Source of the DNA: JAICXG01 sp036494545
GTDB taxonomy: Bacteria; Verrucomicrobiota; Verrucomicrobiia; Chthoniobacterales; UBA10450
Direction of reading: 5' to 3'
DNA: 64,000 bases
Assembly: GCA_036494545.1 (NCBI GenBank)
Contig: DASXOB010000006.1
Span: forward strand, 1 to 64,000
Each line of letters begins with the position of its first letter. The stretch's first letter is position 1. Under the pieces are notes generated by a model. It was given only the letters and a program-made list of their open reading frames with translations, searched no databases and was not told the origin of the DNA. Shown here in pieces: positions 1 through 8,539 of this stretch. The position numbers and the translations under genes were made by a program.

Positions 1-1
1 C

Positions 2-799
2 CGCGGTGCAATGGTCTTTCAACTACCCTATGTCACCTTTCCAGAGAGTCCGAAGATCTACCAGATGACGGCATACGATCCGCTGGTCGGTTACCTGCAC
101 TCTGAGCATCTCCGCTGGAGCTATGGCGGTGCGGCGGGCGGGCGGGCGGACATCTGGCAAAAGTGGGTTAGCGGGATGCCAAAGGAAGAGATGCTCAAGG
201 TATTGGCTTTGGCCGGTTTTGCCGGCCTTTATATCGATACATATGGTTACGAGCGCGGCTCTGCAGTAGAGAGTGAGATCAGTGACCTTCTTCGACAAGC
301 TCCCATGGTTAGCAAAAATGGGCGACTTGCATTTTTCAACCTGCAATCTTTTGCTGCGGAGTTCAGGAGAAAATACTCCTCGCAGGAGTGGTCGCTTGTT
401 GGAGACCAATGGCTTAATCCACCTAGTGTGAATTTCGGGCAGGGCTTCTCTTCAGAAGAGTCCGATGGAACGAGACTGTGGTGCTGGTCGACGTCCCCGT
501 CGGCCCAACTACAGCTGACCAATCCCCTGAGTTACCCTGTCTCTGTTCGATTTGAGTGTTCCATATTCACAGGACACCCACTGCCGAGCGATGTGCAGCT
601 GAGTGGCGATGGGATGAAAATGGACTTGCGAGTGAAGTCCAGCGGCTCGGTTATTTCGAAGACCATTCTTGTTCCTCCCGGGGACAGCAGTATTTCTATC
701 AGCACAAACGCGGAGAGAGTTGCTGCGCCTAACGAACCTCGGACGTTGTTCCTGCGATTTCAGGGGACACGGCTGCTTCCCGATAAGGAACTGCCCTAG
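2..799 (+). CDS. C-terminal part of an envelope glycoconjugate/membrane glycosyltransferase-like protein (5' end outside window)
   Basis: The reading frame is open through the left edge, so this is the 3' portion of a larger gene; the first ATG inside the window (11) is not necessarily a start. The visible protein opens with FQLPYVTFPE, YDPLVGYLHS and LRWSYGGAAGG, then GLYIDTYGYE. I associate this conserved pattern with the soluble C-terminal domain of large multi-membrane-span surface-polysaccharide proteins, but I cannot name the family with certainty. After about residue 135 the chain becomes beta-rich and ends in a polar tail. Its stop overlaps the stop of the convergent glycosyltransferase gene by 2-3 bases. 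Three glycan-related genes lie beside it, which supports an envelope glycan role by context only. Confidence 0.5.
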   Translation, partial: RGAMVFQLPYVTFPESPKIYQMTAYDPLVGYLHSEHLRWSYGGAAGGRADIWQKWVSGMPKEEMLKVLALAGFAGLYIDTYGYERGSAVESEISDLLRQAPMVSKNGRLAFFNLQSFAAEFRRKYSSQEWSLVGDQWLNPPSVNFGQGFSSEESDGTRLWCWSTSPSAQLQLTNPLSYPVSVRFECSIFTGHPLPSDVQLSGDGMKMDLRVKSSGSVISKTILVPPGDSSISISTNAERVAAPNEPRTLFLRFQGTRLLPDKELP

Positions 800-2115
800 T
801 TGGTGTCCGGCGACGGAGCGGTGGGTTCTTCACTGCGCTCGCAGAGAATCGGCCCCGAAAAGGCGGCGAGATAAATCGCTTCTATGCGAGACCATACGTA
901 ATGTTGCGTAACGTAGCGATGTCCGGCGGCTCCCAATTGCCTTCTCACGTCTTCGCTTACAGTGCCAAGTATGGTGGCAAACTCGGCGTAGTTACGATAC
1001 CACAAACCGCCATTGCTTCTGCGGCAGTGACCCTGAAGAACTTCGGCTTTCGCACTGACAATGGCAGGACGTCCCATAACCCATCCTTCCAGGAGCGAGA
1101 TCGAGAGACTCTCAAAGGGTGAAGGTAGGATAAGCCATTCGCAAGCTGCCATGGCATTCCACTTGTCCTCCTCCGAGACAAAGCCGAGGTGGATGATCCG
1201 GTCATGGAATGGCACGGAAAGGACCTCTTTTCCGATTGTGACAAGGTCGTAGCCAGCGCCCGGTTCTGTCTCCATGCGCAGGAAATATTCGAACATCTCG
1301 CCGCATCCCTTGGAGGCGTCGATTCGGCCCGCGTAAAGGATAAAGGGCTTCTGCAAGTCATACTGCTCGCGAAAGCTTTCCGGCGAAACTTCAGGAGGCG
1401 CTTCAATGCCAATACCAGCAACCGGTCCTTTCAAAGTCGTATTGGAGAACCGACGTTCCAGAAAGGCCTTTTCTTCTTCAGTTTGAAAGATAAAGCCGTT
1501 CGGCCGCTTAAAGAAGTCATCCCACATGGAGAGATGGATGGGCCACTCGTCGTGTGCGAGTGGCGCCAGGAGCGCCCGGTCGGCGACCCTCGGAAGACCA
1601 AAGTAGGTTGTGGCATAGAGATATCCGAAGAAGATAAAGAGGTCGTAGCATGTGGATTCAGACGTAAGGTAAGCCAGGAGTTTTGAGGAGATAGGCCCCT
1701 GCAAGGTCATCCACTCTTCTTGCATCTCCAGTGAGGCTCCGGGCGAACGCTCGCATACGGCTTGCGAAAACGCGTCAAATCGGGCGACATCGCGGGGATG
1801 ATCGACAGGAAATCGTCGGATAACTGTTTCTGCTAGGACTTCGTCGCCTTCGGGGTAATAGTTATCCCACCGCATATAATCCAATGCGCACGTTGTAAGA
1901 ACCGTTGTTTCCCAGTAACGGGCCATGCGCTGGGCAAGTGTTAGACACAGCGTCTCGGCGCCGCCGTGCACTTCGCGGCCACAGCGTTGAACGACAAAGG
2001 CGACTTTCACCGGCGCATGACTGGATTGGGACGAGATTGCCGCGGGCCGGATTCGGCTGCCGTGGGTGTTCCTCGGCCCCGATTCGTCGTTCGAAGGTGT
2101 CAGAGCATATCTCAC
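796..2115 (-). CDS. GT4-family glycosyltransferase
   Basis: This is a GT-B fold sugar transferase of the kind that adds one residue to a lipid-linked or cell-surface glycan. The N-terminal Rossmann part begins at VKVAFVVQRCG and has a GGAETL donor/acceptor loop; the C-terminal part has LYAGRIDASKG and the donor-binding PFESLSISLLEGW (E-x7-E type). The longest start is GTG at 2115, which gives a 35-residue polar leader; GTG at 2010 starts exactly at the fold and is a good alternative. It lies 25 bases downstream of the tandem glycosyltransferase on the same strand and is probably co-transcribed with it and the methyltransferase. Sugar specificity cannot be read from the sequence. Confidence 0.85.
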   Translation of the reverse strand: MRYALTPSNDESGPRNTHGSRIRPAAISSQSSHAPVKVAFVVQRCGREVHGGAETLCLTLAQRMARYWETTVLTTCALDYMRWDNYYPEGDEVLAETVIRRFPVDHPRDVARFDAFSQAVCERSPGASLEMQEEWMTLQGPISSKLLAYLTSESTCYDLFIFFGYLYATTYFGLPRVADRALLAPLAHDEWPIHLSMWDDFFKRPNGFIFQTEEEKAFLERRFSNTTLKGPVAGIGIEAPPEVSPESFREQYDLQKPFILYAGRIDASKGCGEMFEYFLRMETEPGAGYDLVTIGKEVLSVPFHDRIIHLGFVSEEDKWNAMAACEWLILPSPFESLSISLLEGWVMGRPAIVSAKAEVLQGHCRRSNGGLWYRNYAEFATILGTVSEDVRRQLGAAGHRYVTQHYVWSRIEAIYLAAFSGPILCERSEEPTAPSPDTN

Positions 2116-2140
2116 GAGTCGAAAAGGCGAAGGATATCTG

Positions 2141-4456
2141 CTAGCTTAATAAGTCGACGATCTTCTGCAACGATGGGGCGACTGAACTCGGCAGAAAGCG
2201 AAGGCGTTGCTTTTGCTGGGCAGTAATTATCTTTGTCCGCAGCCCTGAATCGGTTACGATCAAATGAATTAGCGCCGCCAGCTCAGGATATGTCGTCTCT
2301 GCGGAGAACATCAGGGCAGCGTCGCCTAAGGTTTCCGGAATGGCGGAGTTGCGTTTCGCGATCACTGGAACATCGAACCACATTGCTTCAACCATGGGGA
2401 CGCCGAAGCCTTCGTGGTCCGACATGGACCAAAATACGTCGCTCGTGCGATAATAGGCCGACATTTCTGGCTCGCTCACGGAGCCGGGGATGATGACAGA
2501 CGATTGCAGGCCCAATTGGATAACGATATCCTGGAGCCAGGACATAAACGGATCGGCCTTCTCGATGCTGCCAGGAAGAATCAGTCGTGCCGTTGGGTCA
2601 AACTGGAGATAACGGGCGAAAGCTTCAACTAACTTGTCCTGTCTTTTATTGGGAGCGATTCGCCCGACAAAGAGAATATTGGTGCGGCCGTCCTGCATCT
2701 CGCGCATGATTGTGGGATCCGGGACGTTGCTCCATCGGTCGGGATCCACAGAGATCGGTAGCACTTGGGGGTCGCGAAAACCGCTCTTGCGTAATTCCTC
2801 GGCGTTATAGGTCGAGTCGCCGGCGCTATAGGGAAAGAAGCGATGCAGGTGAGCAAGTTCCGATCGGCCCGCACGCAAAATGGCGGCAAATTCAGGACGA
2901 AAGGGCTCGAAGAACTCCGCTGGCGTAATGTTATGATAAATAAGGAACTTGGGACCGGAATGCTTGATCACTGCGGCGGTGAGATCCGTCCCAATACTAT
3001 GGTGATAGATAATGCCGTCTGAAGGTCGAACTTTTCCATCATCAAACACGTCGCACTCGTGTGCCACTCGCGGGTCGACGTGTCGGACAAGGATTGACGA
3101 TTCAAAGCCTAGATCGCGGAGGTAATTGCGAATCGAGATGGCAGAATTGGAGATGGCATCTCCAAAGGCGAGATTAGGTAGAACCTGATGGATCGCGCGA
3201 GCAGGTGAGACCTTACAATGCTGTCCATCGGTCGGCTTCAAGGCACCTTCATAGCGATCGATCACTTTTTCCCAGTCAGCGATTTCTGCCGCATAGGATT
3301 GGCCTCTGCGACCTATCTCGGCTAACTGCTCATGCGAATATCCATCCAACCGAACAAGGAACGCCGCCCATTCGTCTTCCGTTTCGGCAGTCCAGCCGCC
3401 ACCCGATTGCTCGACTGCCCCCGCGGTCGCGAGGCAGGAGCGATTGACGGCGACTGGCCGGCCATAAAACCAGGCCTCCATCATGACCCGGGAGAAGCTT
3501 TCGTTCGTGCTGGGTTGCGCAAGAGCCAGACAGTTTTGCAACAGCTCATGCTTGTGTTCCTCAGTTATCCCATCAAGATCAAAGACCGCTGGTATATTGG
3601 GATATGAAAGGTCGCCGAGCCCAGCAAGAACAAGGTGTAAGTGTGAGTTAGGTCTGACCGAGCGGAATCGTTGAAAAGCGGAAACAAGAAGGGGAACATT
3701 TTTTCCCCGATCCTTGCGCCCCAGGTAAAGCAAGTAGGGCTTGTCGATAAGAGACGATGCTTTGTTGCGCGCAGGATGTTGGTCAGGAGAAGGTATCTGC
3801 GTTTGGCGGGAGAGTTCCACACCTTCTCCAACGACTCTCGATCTTGAAAGAATGCCAGGACCGAACAAGTGCGCGGCGAGTCGCAGCTCGCCGTCGCTAT
3901 TGAAAAACAACATCGCTGCATCGTAAAAGGCCTGTGCCACTTCAGGCAAGTAGGCATAGGCTTCGTTATGCAGGCAAGGTTGGAGAATGGCGCGATCCTT
4001 CGTGGCGCTAACTCCGTGAATGATTAACCCATAGAGATATGGGAGAAGCAGAAACCAGTCATATGCCGTTTTGTGCTCCCTAATGTATTGGTCGAGAGCT
4101 GCCGAGCGCATCAACTCGTTCACAAAGATGGAGGACTCGCGGGCGGAAACCGGCGAGACCCCGGGTCGCAGCTCTTTGTTGTCAATGCTCAAAAGACCGC
4201 TACAAACCGCGTCGAAGGCAGCCCGGTTACGAGCGTCAACAGGGAATCGGCGGACCAGGAATCCCTCCGGCTCTAACAACTCTCCTGCTGGAAGATGATT
4301 TGTCGCCCAGTCCTCCTGATGGGAACGACAGCACGTTGTAAGAACTTCGACGGTGTAATTGCGTGCGGCGAGCAAGGCAGCAATTTGCCAGGCTTGGAGT
4401 TCCGCGCCCCCTTTTAGCTCTCGGCCAAACCAGGGGATGACGATTGCTATCCTCAA
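2141..4456 (-). CDS. Tandem two-domain GT4-GT4 glycosyltransferase
   Basis: Two complete GT-B glycosyltransferases are fused in 771 residues. Domain 1 (about 1-410) starts MRIAIVIPWFG with KGGAELQAW, and has LYLGRKDRGKNV and the nucleotide-sugar site NESFSRVMMEAW. Domain 2 (about 415-771) has ILFVGRIAPNKRQ and the canonical EGFGVPMVEAMWFDVPVIA. Such fusions in O-antigen and capsule loci usually add two sugars in succession; that is family knowledge, and the linkage here is unknown. The start ATG overlaps the stop of the upstream methyltransferase (ATGA type, 4 bases), so translation is probably coupled. With the methyltransferase and the next GT4 gene it forms a three-gene glycan operon read on the minus strand. 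Confidence 0.88.
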   Translation of the reverse strand: MRIAIVIPWFGRELKGGAELQAWQIAALLAARNYTVEVLTTCCRSHQEDWATNHLPAGELLEPEGFLVRRFPVDARNRAAFDAVCSGLLSIDNKELRPGVSPVSARESSIFVNELMRSAALDQYIREHKTAYDWFLLLPYLYGLIIHGVSATKDRAILQPCLHNEAYAYLPEVAQAFYDAAMLFFNSDGELRLAAHLFGPGILSRSRVVGEGVELSRQTQIPSPDQHPARNKASSLIDKPYLLYLGRKDRGKNVPLLVSAFQRFRSVRPNSHLHLVLAGLGDLSYPNIPAVFDLDGITEEHKHELLQNCLALAQPSTNESFSRVMMEAWFYGRPVAVNRSCLATAGAVEQSGGGWTAETEDEWAAFLVRLDGYSHEQLAEIGRRGQSYAAEIADWEKVIDRYEGALKPTDGQHCKVSPARAIHQVLPNLAFGDAISNSAISIRNYLRDLGFESSILVRHVDPRVAHECDVFDDGKVRPSDGIIYHHSIGTDLTAAVIKHSGPKFLIYHNITPAEFFEPFRPEFAAILRAGRSELAHLHRFFPYSAGDSTYNAEELRKSGFRDPQVLPISVDPDRWSNVPDPTIMREMQDGRTNILFVGRIAPNKRQDKLVEAFARYLQFDPTARLILPGSIEKADPFMSWLQDIVIQLGLQSSVIIPGSVSEPEMSAYYRTSDVFWSMSDHEGFGVPMVEAMWFDVPVIAKRNSAIPETLGDAALMFSAETTYPELAALIHLIVTDSGLRTKIITAQQKQRLRFLPSSVAPSLQKIVDLLS

Positions 4457-6147
4457 GCTGGTTTGAAGCCGATAACTCCGAAGTCTTGCGGGCCGTAGAG
4501 GAGTTCGTCCAAAGTCTCGGCTTGGCCAGGCTCGCCGCTTGCAGTCGCGAGCGCAGGCCGGACCGGAGAAAGATACTTTAGAGTTACGCGACTAAACCCG
4601 CTGAGGTCGAGCATGAACGCTGCGGTATCGGGAAAGACTGGATTGCGATGAGTTGGATCCACGTAAAAGTTACAGGCCCCAACCATGATATTCTTGCAAT
4701 TTGGGGATTCGAAAAAGACGACCCCGTCCGGCAGGAGGACTCTGAAGCTTTCAGCGAGGACCTCCAAAAGCGTGCGTAAGGGAAGGTGCTCAATGATATG
4801 AAAGCCACTAATAGCGGCAAAGCTCGAATCTGCCTGTGAGCGGAGGTAGTCGACGACATCGGCCTGGACAACGTCGAGCTGGCGTGCCTGGCATTCGGCC
4901 ACCATGAGACCGTTCAGGTCCACTCCCTTGGCAACGAGATTTTCCTCTCGAAGTAACTCAAGCCATTCACCGCGGCCGCATCCTAAATCAAGAATAGGAC
5001 GTTCCAAGGAACCAGCCTTAGCTTCGGTTACGAAAGGAAGGTAAAAGCGCTGTCGCTCGGTAATATCGTCGCGAGAACCGCGGAAGCGTTCTTCAAAACT
5101 GACATAGAAGGAATCAAGCAAGCCCGTAGACAGAGCGTCTGGTTCGGGTTGGTTGGCACCGGGATCGCTTTTCTTTGCGGGTATGTGTCCTTCAGTGAGC
5201 AGACGGCTAAGGAGGTTACGGTGCTGACCCAGCTCTCCTTTTAGGAAACTGCTGTCGCTGGTCACGCGTTGATCCAATCTGGCCAGCGCCTCCTGATGAG
5301 GCCGAATGTTAGCCGATTGATCGAATTCGTTTTGCAGGTTTCGCAGGTGCTCCTGCGTCCGGTTCAATTCCTCACGAATGATCTGAAACTGCGCGGCGAG
5401 CCCGTGCAAACGTGCGTCGCGATCCGCATCCCGTCCGTCCACTGCTGTCTGCAAATTGCGAAGATGTTCGCCCACTTTTTCGCCTTGAGACCGGACGATG
5501 GTGCCGATCTCGATAGCTTCTTCGGCTAGCCTCGCCGCGTGATCAATTCGTCCCTTGATCTGGTCAAAGCTACTTTGAAGATTGCGGACATGCTGGCCGG
5601 CATGTTCGGCATCTTTGCGTAGCGCCTGTGCTAGTTCGGCAAGTTCGGCATGGGAAGCATCTGATTTCTCCCGAAACGCATTTAGCTGTTGATTCCATCG
5701 TAATTGCTCGCTCCATCGCTCAAGTCGGCTTTGAAAGGTCTGCTGGCTCCACTGACTTTGTTGCTCCCATGAAGCCTGGGCTGCCTGTAGTCCGCGAACC
5801 TGCTCGACCAGAATATCGTTTGTCTGAACCAGGACACTTGTCGCTTCGAGAAGGAGTCTATTAAATCCGCCTTGTTTCCGGAACAAACGGCGCAATAGCT
5901 TGGGAATACCTTTGACTTCTGTCTTCTCACGCGCTCGCGCCAGTAATGAGTCAAGCTTTTCCTTCCTTGATTTCAGGGTCTTTGCCGGAGGAAAGCGAAA
6001 GACCGGCGGAGGTTGTGGCAACGCCAGCGGCGAAGTCCCGGCAACCGGGGCGTTTGTCACCTGCATATGCTGAACCTTTGCGGCTTCAAGGCGGATACGT
6101 TCCATAAGCTCGCTGACGTCAATGTCTGGTATGGTCGTTTCAATCAC
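4453..6147 (-). CDS. Coiled-coil class I SAM-dependent methyltransferase (O-antigen-type)
   Basis: The 564-residue protein starts at GTG. Residues 1-60 are proline-rich, about 60-320 are a long predicted coiled coil, and about 345-540 are a class I methyltransferase. Motif I (LDLGCGRGEW) is at 386-394, the acidic SAM-ribose residue lies in GVDLN about 20 residues later, and FHIIEHLP follows as post-motif. Inside the coiled coil, H(V/L)RNLQ recurs at about 186, 228 and 268, a 40-residue repeat. The arrangement recalls chain-terminating methyltransferases of O-antigen clusters, where the coiled coil acts as a molecular ruler. That role is inference from architecture and from the two downstream glycosyltransferase genes. 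Confidence 0.85.
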   Translation of the reverse strand: MIETTIPDIDVSELMERIRLEAAKVQHMQVTNAPVAGTSPLALPQPPPVFRFPPAKTLKSRKEKLDSLLARAREKTEVKGIPKLLRRLFRKQGGFNRLLLEATSVLVQTNDILVEQVRGLQAAQASWEQQSQWSQQTFQSRLERWSEQLRWNQQLNAFREKSDASHAELAELAQALRKDAEHAGQHVRNLQSSFDQIKGRIDHAARLAEEAIEIGTIVRSQGEKVGEHLRNLQTAVDGRDADRDARLHGLAAQFQIIREELNRTQEHLRNLQNEFDQSANIRPHQEALARLDQRVTSDSSFLKGELGQHRNLLSRLLTEGHIPAKKSDPGANQPEPDALSTGLLDSFYVSFEERFRGSRDDITERQRFYLPFVTEAKAGSLERPILDLGCGRGEWLELLREENLVAKGVDLNGLMVAECQARQLDVVQADVVDYLRSQADSSFAAISGFHIIEHLPLRTLLEVLAESFRVLLPDGVVFFESPNCKNIMVGACNFYVDPTHRNPVFPDTAAFMLDLSGFSRVTLKYLSPVRPALATASGEPGQAETLDELLYGPQDFGVIGFKPA

Positions 6148-6258
6148 AAGTTCGACAGAGTGTGATGCGCCGACTTCCTGCTGTCAATTTTCGAAGGTCA
6201 TCTGACGTGCAGTGCCTATAACTTTCGGTTACCCGAGGCCGAATTGTGGTCCGTTAAA

Positions 6259-6777
6259 CTAGACTCTTCGTCGCCGGAAAAGGGCGGCTTGCACGAGGAT
6301 GCCGAGAGTCGTTAGGCCAAGGAGAAGAATAGTGGCTCCAGCCTGCGGAATGCGGAGGTGGCTTATGATGAGTTCCGCGCCGACAATGGCAGAAAAGACG
6401 ATCAACGCCCAATCAAATAGGGCGAGCAAGAGAATCGCACCCAGAATTCCACCGATGACAAAGCCAATCCCGGAATAGTTGGCATGCGTGTTGACAAAGG
6501 CGGCCAGGAGCGAGAGCGCGATATGCCCGCCCACGAGAAATCCGGCGATAGCGATGGCGACTTTTTGCAAGAGGAACGCAAGGAGCGCACCGAGCAAGCC
6601 GAGGCCGACCGCGACCACGAGGGCAAGCCAGGGTGGGGGATTTTGCATGAGATGAGGTGTCGCCTCAAAGCCAATCCAGAAACCAACCGCAGCAACGAAG
6701 AGCCAGAAAAGTCGGCGACCGAAAAGCAAGACAAGCGCGCCAACGAGGATACTAATGATCGGGATTGGTTGATGCAT
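6259..6777 (-). CDS. Polytopic membrane protein, TMEM198/DUF4203-like
   Basis: The 172 residues are almost entirely hydrophobic, with about six to seven membrane spans separated by short loops and ending in a basic RRRRV tail, so the C-terminus is probably cytoplasmic. The glycine-rich helices (GALVLLFGRRLFWL, GLGLLGALLAFLLQK, GIGFVIGGILGAILL) fit the DUF4203/TMEM198 family, whose biochemical role is not established. The gene stands apart from the glycan operon by about 110 bases and reads toward it. Its ATG is 54 bases from the stop of the next minus-strand gene, so it could be read from the same message as the peptidases. Confidence 0.65.
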   Translation of the reverse strand: MHQPIPIISILVGALVLLFGRRLFWLFVAAVGFWIGFEATPHLMQNPPPWLALVVAVGLGLLGALLAFLLQKVAIAIAGFLVGGHIALSLLAAFVNTHANYSGIGFVIGGILGAILLLALFDWALIVFSAIVGAELIISHLRIPQAGATILLLGLTTLGILVQAALFRRRRV

Positions 6778-6831
6778 GGGTAAGCGTTCAGTGGTGACGG
6801 ATGTAAAACCTGAGCCGGCGAGCCAGGCAAG

Positions 6832-8514
6832 CTACTTCTTCTTCGTCATCATCTCATCACGTTTGGCTTTGAATTCCGAGCCAGGCAGCCAGGTGGGATA
6901 GCGATCGCCGTTCGCCACCTGGTAGCCAACATCGAATAGTAACTGCGTGTCCTGAACCGCACCCGAAAAATCCCATGCCGGATTCACCTCATCGGAAACC
7001 TGGTGATAATGATGCTGAGTGTAATCATCGCTCTTCATCTGACCGTAGCCGGACGGCCGTCCGATAAAATCCTTTGGCTTACTCCCCGGATAAAGCGAAG
7101 GGACGCCTAACTTTGAAAGCTCGAAGTGATCTGCTCGGAAAAAGTGTCCTTTTTCAGGCTCGCTGTTCGGAATCGCTCTGCGGCCCTGGCGTTGGGCGGC
7201 CTGGGCAAATATTTCGTCGAGGGTAGAGTTACCATAGCTAATATCTTCGACGTCGCGCGTTTTCCCCCAGGGGTTGACGACGTCGATGTTGATATCAGCC
7301 AGAGTATGGTCAAGCGGGTAAAGCGGATGCTCGGCATAGTATTTCGCGCCTAACAGACCGGATTCCTCCGCAGTAGTGGCGAGAAAGAGAATGCTTCGTG
7401 CAGGTGGCTGCCGGAGTTTGGTGAAGGCTTGCGCGATTTCGAGAATACTGGCCACGCCCGATGCGTTATCGAGTGCGCCATTGTAAATCTGGTCGCCCTT
7501 TAACTTGGGATTGCGTCCAAGGTGATCCCAATGGGCGCTATAGATAACGTACTCATCGCGCTTCTGCGGGTCGCTACCTTCGAGCTTGGCAATAACGTTA
7601 TGCGACTTAAAGCTGTGAATGCTGTTCTGGAGAACAAAGCTCGCTTTCGCGCCTAACGACGCCGGCCGAAAATCCTTGCTCAGTGCGGCTTTTTTGAGCT
7701 CGTCAAAACTTTTCCCGCTGGCAGCAAAAAGCTTCTGTGCCGTCTGAAGCGTGATCCATGAGCGAACGGCAACCGTTTCCATATTCTTGTCGGCGGCGTC
7801 GATAACGAAATCGTCTTTGCCATTGCTGTTCGCGACCACCGACCATGGGTAAGCCGCCGGAATGGTTTCATGCACGATGATGGCAGCCGCCGCGCCCTCT
7901 TTCGCAGCGATCTCATATTTATATGTCCAGCGGCCATAATAGGTCATGGCTTTGCCTTTGAACATGCGGTCATCCAACCTGGATGGGTTATCAGGAGACG
8001 GGATCGGCGGGTCGTTGATCAGAAAGACGAGCGTCTTTCCTTTCAGGTCCGCGCCTTTGAAATCGTCCCAGCCATATTCGGGCGCGATGATGCCGTAGCC
8101 GACGAAAACGATATCTGAATCCTTGACCTCGATCTGTGGAGTGAGGCGCTGCGTGAAAGCGACAAAGTCGTCAGGCGATTGCAACTCTAGTGTCTTACCA
8201 CCGACGGTAAAGTTACAGGTCGGCTTCGTGAGAATACCAGCCATCGGCACTTCCTGGGTGTAGGTGCCATTTGGGTTGCCGGGTTTGAGTCCAAGCTTTC
8301 TGTATTGTTCGACGATGTATTGGACGGCGAGATCCTCGCCTTTCGTGCCGGGAGCGCGTCCTTCAAACTTATCGGAACTGAGGACCTTGATGTGTTCGAG
8401 TAAACCGTCCTTGTCGATGGCGCTTTCAGCTTCCATGGGCGGCTCAACCGGTGAGGCAGCGAAGGCGCAGGTGAGGAGGCCGAGAGAAAACAGGAAGAGC
8501 AGAGATGTTTTCAT
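6832..8514 (-). CDS. Secreted M28-family zinc aminopeptidase with PA domain
   Basis: The 560-residue protein starts at ATG 8514 with a clear signal peptide (MKTSLLFLFSLGLLTCAFAA). An in-frame extension to 8802 exists, but it precedes the signal sequence and would overlap the next gene. A protease-associated domain lies around residues 150-260. The M28 zinc site follows: H328-x-D330 in SAHWDHLG, D in GALDNASG, the EE pair in TAEESGLLG, a later Asp in INIDVVNP and the terminal His region HFFRADHFEL. It should remove N-terminal residues from peptides outside the cytoplasmic membrane. The neighbouring oligopeptide-binding lipoprotein and M3 oligopeptidase point to a peptide-scavenging group. Confidence 0.9.
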   Translation of the reverse strand: MKTSLLFLFSLGLLTCAFAASPVEPPMEAESAIDKDGLLEHIKVLSSDKFEGRAPGTKGEDLAVQYIVEQYRKLGLKPGNPNGTYTQEVPMAGILTKPTCNFTVGGKTLELQSPDDFVAFTQRLTPQIEVKDSDIVFVGYGIIAPEYGWDDFKGADLKGKTLVFLINDPPIPSPDNPSRLDDRMFKGKAMTYYGRWTYKYEIAAKEGAAAAIIVHETIPAAYPWSVVANSNGKDDFVIDAADKNMETVAVRSWITLQTAQKLFAASGKSFDELKKAALSKDFRPASLGAKASFVLQNSIHSFKSHNVIAKLEGSDPQKRDEYVIYSAHWDHLGRNPKLKGDQIYNGALDNASGVASILEIAQAFTKLRQPPARSILFLATTAEESGLLGAKYYAEHPLYPLDHTLADINIDVVNPWGKTRDVEDISYGNSTLDEIFAQAAQRQGRRAIPNSEPEKGHFFRADHFELSKLGVPSLYPGSKPKDFIGRPSGYGQMKSDDYTQHHYHQVSDEVNPAWDFSGAVQDTQLLFDVGYQVANGDRYPTWLPGSEFKAKRDEMMTKKK

Positions 8515-8539
8515 CGTTAAGAAAACGTAGCTCGAAAGC

